Assembly: GCF_019649055.1 (NCBI RefSeq)
Contig: NW_026570264.1
Coordinates: 682,001-746,000, forward strand
Length of the DNA: 64,000 bases
DNA from: Paramacrobiotus metropolitanus
Lineage: Eukaryota > Tardigrada > Eutardigrada > Parachela > Macrobiotidae
Direction: 5' to 3'
The position numbers and the translations under genes were made by a program. Shown in pieces: positions 38,701 through 47,500 of the stretch. Under the pieces are notes generated by a model. That model was not told the origin of the DNA and ran no database searches. It saw only the letters and a program-made list of their open reading frames with translations. Every line of letters starts with the position of its first letter. The first letter of the stretch is position 1.

Positions 38701-41129
38701 ATGTCCCAGTACAATGGTGTTTTTCGATGATCATAACAAGCTGTTCGGAGCGTACCATCATCGTGGTTGTAGGTCAGTCGAATGAATGCCTGATCTGCCT
38801 CCGCCCGCTGTTGCATAAGGCTGAGCACCGCTGCTGTCAATGCTACCGCGTTATTTTTCACCTCCGGTGGCAACATTTTGTATAGTGCCTTGAGGGCTTT
38901 TCTTGATTCCTTGTCGGCGTGTTCTCGGTCTTCCTTCGATATACACATCGGTGCAAAGGGAATCGGATCTCCCGATAAGGGATCGACAATTTCAACTATC
39001 GCTATTCCTGGTATGTCAGGTCCATATTCATATCCGATTGTAAACAATCTGCAGACTGGCTCCGTATACAGGTACACTGTATCGTAATCGGGTTTTCGTT
39101 TTTTCTTCCCGCCTGTATCTTCTTCGTCTGGTTTTAACGTTTTTCTTTCGACCGCCAATATCCGTCCTTCGGTTGTGTACGTATATAACATGTGGTCCTC
39201 GTTCGTGCCCACCCGTATATGAATCCAGGCGTCCTCTTCTTTCGCCTGTTTCGCTATCAACTCTTTCATCATCCGGATGAGGATTCTGGGATTTCTGCGA
39301 TCCGCCTCATTCGGGATAGCTAATAGGGCCGCTTCAGTTTGTTCCCGTGATGCCGTATTGATCCGATTCTTCAACTCTTTATCTCCCTTATCCGTGCGTG
39401 ACGGGATCTCTTGACTCGTCTTTTTATCCACGAATCGAGCAGCAATCTTCTTCTCCTGGCCATCTGTTCCAGGGAAGATTGCCAAGTATGCTCTGACTGG
39501 TAGGATCTCTGCTATAGGTATCGGTTGACTGGGTGCCACTGGTAGTGGTGGGATCGGCTGAGTTGGAGGTGGTACCGATGGTTGTTGAGCCTTCTTGGCC
39601 ATCGGTACAACTGGTACGGGCATTTCATGCACCTGCGGTGGTTCCTTACTCACCGTGGGCTTTTTCGCCTTTTGACCAGTTGCGTCTCCTGATTTCGGAC
39701 TTTTCGTCACCGATCTCGCACGTTTTGACGTGCTATAGCTAGACGACTCTGCTGTGGAGCTAGTCCGTGATCTCGTGCGCTGTTTCAGAGCTTCGTCGAG
39801 TTTCTTCTTTTCTGCCATTATTTCTTCATCTGTCATTTCTTCAACAGTTTTCACCAATGGTGTCCCCGCTTTTTCCTTTGATGAAGTCGGTGCGACATCT
39901 ACCGATCGGGACCTTTCTTCTGGATATTTCCTAATAAAGCGGAGGATCTTTTCCACCATATCCGGCCAATCTCGATGTACTAAGGCTGGATGGCACTTTT
40001 TCATCGTTACGATTTGAATCCCGATTTCCTTTCGTTTCTGAATAAGAACCGCTGTTTTCTCTTTGAGTGCTTCGTGTGTGGGATGTGACATCCCTGCCAC
40101 TGACATCAATTTGCCATAGAACGCATGTTCATCATCGACGCGTTCATGGATCCGATAAAAATCATGGCAGATTCGGTTAAAGTCGTGTATGACTCTCCTA
40201 TGTTCCTCCGTAATCGTCTCGTGTTCATCCACGATCACGTTCAGACGATCATCATCTTCTCTTATATTGACCGTCAGTCTTGGGGAGTATTCTGACACTG
40301 AGGGTTCGCCTGGAGGGGTTTTCGGTAATCCTTCCAATTGTGGTCCCAACGACGGCAACACTCCTCTCAATCGAGGTGATTCGAATCGGTTTCCTCGTCC
40401 ATATGATCTCCCTCCTCGTTTATGTGGGGACATGCCTCCGCGATCAAATCGTCGATGTGGACGTGGTAGCACAGATGTGCCAAAGGGTCCTGGCGCCGTT
40501 GCGGTCCAGTCCGGAAATAATGGCGGTAAATTTAAGCCTCCTTGGGACATGGATGGGGCAGGCGACGTTCCGCCATGTCCTCCATATACTGATCTGGGTG
40601 ACGTTCCACCGATACCTGGTGTTCGGACTGGGGACATGCCGCTAAATCCTCCGTGTCCGCCAGGTACTATCGGTATCCCACCAAATCCGGGTAATCGTAC
40701 GGGTGCCGTTTGCATTCCAACGGGGAAATTCGATACCACCTGTTGTGGTGGTGGCATCAATAATGCCGGTGATCCCATTGCAACTTGTGCTGAGCCATAC
40801 GCTGGGAATTGTTGTCCCGAGAAAGGAACATTTTGTCCTGGGAACTGGGGTGGTCCGACATTTGAGCCGTAATGATCCGACACCCAGTTCTGCGTATTCT
40901 GGTAACTCGTCGGGTCCTGCTGGTGTGGGTAAAAGACTGTGCCTCCCACATAGACTGGCTGATTCGATATCCCTGGCTCGTTCTGCACCGTTCCTGCAGA
41001 CGAGTTCGATTCATCTCCAAAGTATGGGTTATAACCCTGATCACCTTCCATTCTTATCGGTGCTTTTAACGGGTTTCCAATGCTTTCAGAATCAGAATTA
41101 TCTGAATTCTGCCGTTCCAATCGTTCCAT
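35787..41129 (-). CDS. ORF4: large nuclear-protein-like accessory ORF of the LTR element
   Basis: 1780 residues, ATG at 41129. Layout: a Gly/Pro/Gln-rich N-terminus with short Gly-Gly repeats (1-270), a globular part, a Ser/Lys/Pro-rich stretch, and acidic blocks (about 850-1000). Further on there is a segment GSTRHRITQYINGLW...GSPIRYTTLG (about 1263-1345) with the look of a linker-histone (H15) winged helix. Two more segments near the C-terminus (about 1543-1620 and 1660-1715) also fit winged-helix patterns. No catalytic motif and no membrane segment are visible, so it is not an envelope. The frame is the same as ORF3, three codons after its stop. The last 55 or so codons have an unusual composition; a GGGAAAA heptamer at 35955-35961 would switch into a Pro/Thr/Glu-rich -1 frame. 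Confidence 0.8.
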   Translation of the reverse strand: MERLERQNSDNSDSESIGNPLKAPIRMEGDQGYNPYFGDESNSSAGTVQNEPGISNQPVYVGGTVFYPHQQDPTSYQNTQNWVSDHYGSNVGPPQFPGQNVPFSGQQFPAYGSAQVAMGSPALLMPPPQQVVSNFPVGMQTAPVRLPGFGGIPIVPGGHGGFSGMSPVRTPGIGGTSPRSVYGGHGGTSPAPSMSQGGLNLPPLFPDWTATAPGPFGTSVLPRPHRRFDRGGMSPHKRGGRSYGRGNRFESPRLRGVLPSLGPQLEGLPKTPPGEPSVSEYSPRLTVNIREDDDRLNVIVDEHETITEEHRRVIHDFNRICHDFYRIHERVDDEHAFYGKLMSVAGMSHPTHEALKEKTAVLIQKRKEIGIQIVTMKKCHPALVHRDWPDMVEKILRFIRKYPEERSRSVDVAPTSSKEKAGTPLVKTVEEMTDEEIMAEKKKLDEALKQRTRSRTSSTAESSSYSTSKRARSVTKSPKSGDATGQKAKKPTVSKEPPQVHEMPVPVVPMAKKAQQPSVPPPTQPIPPLPVAPSQPIPIAEILPVRAYLAIFPGTDGQEKKIAARFVDKKTSQEIPSRTDKGDKELKNRINTASREQTEAALLAIPNEADRRNPRILIRMMKELIAKQAKEEDAWIHIRVGTNEDHMLYTYTTEGRILAVERKTLKPDEEDTGGKKKRKPDYDTVYLYTEPVCRLFTIGYEYGPDIPGIAIVEIVDPLSGDPIPFAPMCISKEDREHADKESRKALKALYKMLPPEVKNNAVALTAAVLSLMQQRAEADQAFIRLTYNHDDGTLRTACYDHRKTPLYWDITPPEHIKAAQEQLAKQQQAHAQVQLAAQEGPAGEADEEMEDNGAAPEGGDDAPEDDDEEPESEDEPIDEDNPKRSLARVFEIVKGAKHKPCNDVNCPQCFPPQDSDDTEDDDESSEEDSEDEKPKTRSSKTAAKLKGAGKTGQKSGQTPKGDTKKGKMETQHEKKKGHKKEESSPEVDVEIDYEDVVVTDDSPSTATAPKKIVIESATSTAFKSKPIAVKKAVPLTQIMSASTQKERKEKAQTDKKKRESSRESTVLSEASSRPSTSTRKSKLAPAARATRGRTAEPKAAPSLEATLEKQKQLALDKQKKGGKKSGEKKSKPPAVRRIDAPGMAGHVRMKGDSDLEYSEPENSQPFPEFDDPDGEDLTPEQLIDITNKIVNKMRTRDTSITLKFRIKAKKIFEEQDITFTARKFDTLVEYAMNVGKVTKKHLEWKPKAKLVRTGGIDKQLFDQHADKRRQIELAIAGMRSPTGSTRHRITQYINGLWHGGNGNFAELEAGNATTLTKMIQEGKVITTNAHMGSPIRYTTLGLIPVEIENQNHYSESEDSTLLDVKKRDDPNTPILNILHQKGDQLREAEAKLAADKSKRKPLEDRGIMDADSDTDEEDDDDDLAVAPAKPVGKTATRRAEDERKVVLPTDKLAQQAEAELAAMRERRKTSGLALPKTSGAGSNKPKDDKADLAPSQSNEPKSAKSSSSSMAKLTIDEKGPVTDSTEGSDNGAKSEDREYMLGIPLDNANQIWCELKRYLGNQPDQTMGHRELKKAMCTNRVLKLSGNSFDRMTKRAYKEGKLGFSYTETNKWVYYLPTQPTRTPRLQMDLKFWKIAMTDAAIPRLGGTNGVTWDDLSNFFAVNYELGEFSIEKDREWIRKAVESLMDEHILEIKDERIYSVPEDQSDDTVQPEEKKQHKLRRPGKLILFRRSCHQQMQSHHNLIRNHQLYPIRNRLKLNQKQRRPCQLTQLTLRKRIRKR
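35955..35961 (-). promoter_or_regulatory. Possible third -1 slippery heptamer (ORF4 tail)
   Basis: G GGA AAA in phase with ORF4. The -1 frame then stays open to 35797, almost the same end as the 0 frame (35787). No strong downstream hairpin was seen. Confidence 0.3.
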
Positions 41130-41135
41130 GAACTT

Positions 41136-41555
41136 TTAATACCTGTTTGAACAATGAAAACGATATCTGTTAGCCGGTTTACGACGAATCACTTTTACAC
41201 CTTCCCAACTCCCGTTCATAATATCGTAAACGCCCATAAGCCTTATTTTTGGGTTAATATCCCTGCGTCCTTTAGTTATCCGATCAAAGAGTTCTTTGTC
41301 GGCGGCGTCTTCCTCTTCTCCTTTATTTGTGAGGATTTCCGTGGGAGTGGGTCGTGACTTCTTCTTTTTCACCTTTCTTAGCTCGATGGCAGCGGCAATA
41401 TCACGCCCCAGTTGTGCGGCTGTTGCTTTCGCTGTCTCAAGCTGCTGCGCCCGCTGATCGGAAGCGTCGCGCGGTATGGAGGAAGCACGGTCTGCTTCTT
41501 CTGCTACCTTCGGCTGATTTTCCTCGGTAATAGAGCTTTTAAATTTAGCTCTGTT
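41136..41555 (-). CDS. ORF3: -1 frame extension of Pol
   Basis: An open stretch of 139 codons in the -1 frame relative to Pol, overlapping the last 50 nt of Pol and ending at TAA (41136-41138). There is no ATG near its start; an internal GTG at 41372 is the only alternative start codon noted. A slippery heptamer in the overlap points to expression by -1 frameshifting. The deduced product is Glu/Lys-rich with a KKKKSRPTP basic patch. It may be a regulated C-terminal tail of Pol, or a bridge to ORF4, which continues in the same frame after one stop codon. Confidence 0.65.
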   Translation of the reverse strand, partial: NRAKFKSSITEENQPKVAEEADRASSIPRDASDQRAQQLETAKATAAQLGRDIAAAIELRKVKKKKSRPTPTEILTNKGEEEDAADKELFDRITKGRRDINPKIRLMGVYDIMNGSWEGVKVIRRKPANRYRFHCSNRY

Positions 41556-44500
41556 TTATCAGCGACCTTCCGCTGATTACTTTCGGTAGCAGTGCGTGGT
41601 TCGAAAAGGGACTGTTCCAAGTCTTTTCGAGAAGTACGCTCTGGTACTCCACCCTCGTTTATGAATTTTTCGGCTAGATTTCCAGCTTCCGCATTCAGCT
41701 TTAATGTTACTGCCGTTTCAAAGTCCTTATCCTCTTTTCGAGGTCTGCCTCTTCGCTTTTTCGGCTGAGCTTCCTTCGCATCTCCCGACACTTCGGTTTC
41801 GGAGCGTGGTTTGAAAGAAGCGCGCTCTGCTGCATCATCTTCCGTTTCAGGTAGCAGAATTGGTTCGGAAAATGTTTTGTAGTCGTTTTGCGGGCCTCGC
41901 TCTGTTTCCAGCTCCTTTTGGGGTATATCCGCAGCTCCTTTGTCTTCCTGATTATTAGGTAACGGTGGGTGCCATGGTTTCAGTCGATCAATAGAGACGA
42001 CTTTCAGGTCCGCCTCTTTTATCGGGTTCTGTTCAATGACTTCAGCTTCATTCGTCCTCGGAAAGCTGAGGATTTTCCATACTTTGTCGTATTTCGCTTT
42101 AAAGTCCGACTGGTTTTCCTTTTTTCCTTGTTTCGTATCTTTGGGGAGTCGTATGAGGACGAAGTCACCAACTTTAAAGTTCGGTTCCGACTTCTTTTTG
42201 TTGTAGATTTCTGCATTCTTCTCGTACGCGTCTTTTATATTACATTTGGCGACTTCTTCGGCGAACGTCAAATTCTTTTTCATGGTCTCCACCCATTCGT
42301 CAGGAGTACCATAGTTATCCGGCAAGTTCGTTCTGGTCACTACGTCCTCTGGCATAGTCATCTCCCTTCCGTACAGCATATAATATGCTGAGTAGCCAGT
42401 TGTAGCATGTACCGCTCTATTCATCGCTGAGATCACGTATGGCAGGTACTTGTTAAATTTCCGCTCATTTCCTGCTTTCATATACTGTGCTAAACCATCT
42501 CCGATGATCTGCATCTGCCGTTCTACTTGGCCCTGGCCTTCAGGGTGATATGCCGTTCCGAACGTATGTTTTATCTTGAACACGTTGGTGACTTTCGATA
42601 AAACTTCCGCTGTGAAGTGTCTGCCACGATCCGTATGCAGGATATGCGGAGCTCCATGTACCAATATCACATGTTTAACGAAGACTTTGGCGAACTCCTT
42701 CGCTGTCGCCGTCTTCATTGGTACCGCTATCACATATTTCGTCAGCTGGTCGATGAAGACCGCGATGTACTTATATCCACGCTTCTTTGTCGGTAATAAA
42801 GGTCCTTTCAGATCAGCATATACGCGGAAGAAAGGATGTCCCACTTTGATCTCCTGCAACTTGCCAGGTGGACACTTCCGTGGTGTCTTGTGGAACTGAC
42901 ATCCTTGACATGCGAGTATATAATTTTTGACGTCCGTACTCATTCTGTCCCAATAGTATCGCAGTCTGATAGCTGCTAGCGTCTTTTCGAATCCAAGATG
43001 ACCTGCTGCTTTTTCATCGTGCAGTGCATGGATGATCGCTCTTCTCATCGACAGTGGTACGACGTACGTCCTTTCAAGTCTGCCTTTATTATCTTTCACC
43101 CGATATAAGATTCCGTTCCATAACTGGTAATGGACTTCGAATTTTGATCTCGTTTCTGCATCCGGTAGGTGCTCCAGTTCATCGATTATCATCGCAAGGT
43201 GAGGATCTTTAAGCTGCTTGTTCCGGAGTTGTAGATTCGAATCATCTACCTCTTCCTCATCTCCTTGCAAGTTGACGATGCGCACAGTTGAAGTGCTGAG
43301 TTCATTCCAATCAGAGATGACTTTGCATCTTGGCAACGGTTTATATCGGTTTGTCGACTTCTTAGGGAACTTCAGCAGCTTTATTGGGCACTCGTTTAAT
43401 GCCTGCGCAACTTTATCTGGTTCCCAGAGATCATCTCGATCTTTACTTCGCTCGCTAGGCTCAGCTCTCTGAGCTGCCGAATCAGGTCCAACTTTACTTT
43501 TAAGCCGGTTAACGATGATCGATGTCTCAGCCGACTCTTTCGCCGTAACTGAGTTGATCATTATTCTCTTTTCCCTCTCGTCGGCCATCTGAACGAACAG
43601 TTGCCAGACTTCGATAGCTGGTTCTTTTATGTCGTATTCCTTTTTGATGTCCTCGAAGTTCGGAATTTCATCGAATTCTTCATCGTGGCATGTCGGACCT
43701 TCGATAGGTGCTCTCGATAGAGCATCCGCGTTATCACAGTACTTTCCCGGTTTGTACTCAATCTTGAACTGGTGGCCTTGTAATGCCATAGCCCATCTCG
43801 TTAATCGCGGATTCACGCCAACTTTGTTCGTTTCTGATCTCAGCAAGTTCGTCAGCGCCTGGTGATCAGTTCGTACGGTGAACTCGGAGTAGTCGATATA
43901 CGATTTGAACTTCCTGACGGCGAATACGACCGCCAGACACTCCCATTCAGTAACACCGTAGTTCCGTTCAGCTCCATGTAGGACGCGGCTCGCATAGGCA
44001 ATTGGATGACCATCTTGTGATAGGACTGCTCCAATTCCTTCTTTGCTCGCATCGCATTCAATTACTGTCGGTTTAGATGGATCAAACTTTGCCAGCACTG
44101 GACCTTCACATAGCAACTTTTTCAAGTTGTCAAATTCCTTCGTGTGAACTTCTGTCCAGTCTTTTCTCACGTGTTTATCGTTGCGTAACAGCTCATATAA
44201 ATGGCAGGTGTGCTGTGCGTAGCCGGCTATGAACTTCCGATAGTAGTTCGCTAGTCCCAAGAATGATCTCAGCTGTCGTTCAGTCTGAGGTCGTTTGAAC
44301 TCCGATACTGCGGTAATCTTTTCCGGATCCATTCGAACTCCGTTCTCACTGAGTATGTGACCCAGGAATCCCATCTCCCGCATTCCAAATTCACATTTCG
44401 TCGGTTTAATGGTGAATCCTGCTTCCACCAAACTTTGAAGTACGTTCCTCATATTTTGCATGAAAATCTCCCAGGTCTTTCCAGCAAAAATGACGTCATC

Positions 44501-47500
44501 GATGTATCCAAAGACGCAGCCCTTTCGCTTCGCCTTGGACAGGACTCTGTCCATACAAAGTTGGAACGTTGCAGGTCCATTACAGACTCCAAACGGCATC
44601 CTTTTAAATCGATACATGCCATCTTGGGTCACGAATGTAGTCTTATTAATCGACTCCGGATCCATGGGAATCTGCCAAAATCCACTTTGCAGGTCCATTT
44701 TCCCATAGTATTTGTTGCCTGCGCAAGCATCCAGCAACTCATCCGGGTTTGGCAACGGGTAGTTATTCTTTTTCGTTAACTTGTTCAGCATGATATAGTT
44801 GACGCAGAACCTGGTGCCCATTGTCCCGTCACCGTTCTTTTTCGCTGCCAGCACAACTGGAAAACTCCAGTCGGCATCTGATGGCTCGATGACGTCCTGC
44901 GCCAACATCTCTTCGATATGCTTTGTGATGAACTCACGACCTGTCCAGCTAGTTCTGGCGGGATTGCATTTCACCGGTTTCGCATCTCCCGTATCAATCA
45001 CGTGGGTGATCCCCTTGACATCTCCGTACGGTTTTTTAGATGTCGGGAGCACCTTCCAGAACTCCCAAAACGCATTATACACATCATTCTTCTGTTCCTG
45101 TGTCAGATCAGGTCCGAGTTTCAGGTTTCCGATGATCTTTGTCAGCTCAGCCTTCGTTACATCATCGACTGATGGGTCAGAGAGCACGTTCCTTACTGTG
45201 CCACTATTCACCTGGACGTTCTCCATATGGTCGTAGGGCTCCACGTATCCGAGGAACTGTCCCTTTTTTACCACTTGCCGCTTAATACTGTGATTGGCGA
45301 TGACCAGATCGAAGTGCTTTCCTCTATGATCAGTCACTCCTGCTAACGGTTGAATGTCGGTTTCCACTTGAAAGACTGGTGTGAACATCAGCTTCTCGTT
45401 AGCTGGTACAAATCGTGCCATCTTAACTTTGACGCGTGTACAAACAGATGGTTTCAGGAAGATCCGTTGATCACTGTAGACTCTGATCGTCTCTCGGTTT
45501 AATCTCATCCGTTGCACCTTCGTTCTTCGCACTTTGATCTCCTGCTCCTTTTCTTCATCAACCTCATCGTCTTCATCGAGATCGAGCAGGTCATCTTGTT
45601 CTGAGAGATCGTTTACTCCAGAATCTTCTGAGGTCGTTGAGTTGTCACTTGAACTCGTCCAGTCTGAATCTGAGTTGCTACTCTCATCATCTTTTGCAGC
45701 TCTCTGCTCAAGTGGTCGCTCATCAGCTCTTTCTTCAGATGAGGGGTCATCTTCATCACCTTGTAAATCGCTAGGTTTTTTCGCTTTTACATTTTTGGGC
45801 AGGGGTTTGCCCGTTTCCATCGTCTTTCTTCCATATTTAGCTGCGATTCTCGGATGACTACGCGTTACTCGTACTTTTGCCGATGACCTTCTTTCATCTG
45901 GGGCAGAATTTTCATCGTTGGGAGCTGCCTCTTCCAGCTCATCGATCTCTTCGAGGCTCATCAATCGACTTTTCTCGACCGGTGGACCTTCCTCACCGTT
46001 ATCGAGTGTCTCCTCGTCCTCTTTTGCCTTTGTTACTGGGTTTTGATGTCCCTCGGAGATCTTTTGGAGCTCCTCGTTGAACTTTTCCCACATCTTCCCT
46101 CTCTCCGTTAGCATTTGTGCAATTTCAAAAGCATTTGGGGATCGTTCTTCGATTGCATTCGATTCCTTTTCAGCTGCCTCTGTTGGCAATTCCTCTTTGT
46201 GCGCCTCTTTTGCGGGCTCTTCATCTGTCTTATCTTTCTGAGCCGTTTTGTAACCTTTAGGTCGTTTGGGACCGACAAAGACGCAATTCGCCATCAGCTC
46301 TTCGGTGATCCAGTCATCACTTGGAATCGTTTCATACATGCACCACGTGTCACCACCCCGCTCCGGGTATTCAACTCCGTCAGGGTCTGGTGCGAAGGTC
46401 ACTTTCTTCTTTGTCATAAAACCCGCTTCCCTTCTTTTGCGAGTTACTTGTAACTCCCGCATGTCCTTAACGTCGAATATGGGGATTTCGTTTTCGAACT
46501 TTTTCCAATACGTTTCGAATATCTCCGAGTCGTCGTGGTGAAGTGCCTTGCAGAATTGCTCGACTGACTCGTAAACAGGTGTGCCAAGTCCTAATGGGAA
46601 GTTAATCGTTTTCCCTTGGCCTTTGTACATATGGTTGATGCGGAAGTCCCAGAATAATTCAATTCTCACATTTTCCCATAACTGAATCTCTTCGTTCATT
46701 TCTTCGGTTTCAATTTCAAGTTTCCGTTTTGACAATATTTTCTCATGTGGGTCTTGGATTCCCTTCTCCACGCATCGTTGCCAATATTGCAACCATTTTC
46801 CTCTTCCATATATGAAGTTTCTAACGCATGATAGCCACGTTCGGTATCTGTTCCAATGATATCGTTCGATGTGTGGGTTACACATGCTCACGGTCCGTAA
46901 GATACTTCGCACTTCTTTCAGGACGTGATTTTTAAGGTCCGCTATCGCTGCGTTGCATTTGGGCCATTCTGACAGGTCATCTTGGGATGCGATCCGGCTA
47001 CACTCAGAGCATTCCCGCTGCGGTTGAATTCTGCGCGGATCTTCGTAATAACCATGGTGGCAACTCCCGGCTCTTTCTTCTGGGGTTAAAATTCTATCCG
47101 CTGGTTGTGTGACCGTTACATCATTTCGTTTTGTGGCGCTTTGCTCACATTCAATGAGTGTCACACTCCCCCCATCTGAGGATATTTCAATGACCTCCGT
47201 TCCCGCTTTCGTCTGGTGGCCTTTTAATTGTTCAATTGCTTTGTCGCGGATTTCGCTCGGGAACATCTGTTCCTCTTCAGTTATTCGTTTTAATATCTCC
47301 ATTGGGACTTCTATCTTTTTGTTTTTCCGGATTTTAACACTTTTCACTCCCAGTGCCTCTGGTGCTGGGATAGGCTTCGACCACTCCAAGTCCGGTACAA
47401 GAGCTCGTTTCGCTTCGATTGCTGCTTCATCTTGTGTAGCTGCGATTTGCTCCAACGTCATGGGAGCTTCGTCTTTCGTTCCCAGTGCCTCTGGTACTGG

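Noticed and set aside
40189-40872. Plus-strand 227-codon frame
   Set aside because: Antisense shadow of the Gly/Pro-rich part of ORF4; its composition mirrors that region.
31395-41129. Envelope gene in the LTR element
   Set aside because: ORF3, ORF4 and ORF5 lack signal peptides and membrane segments.
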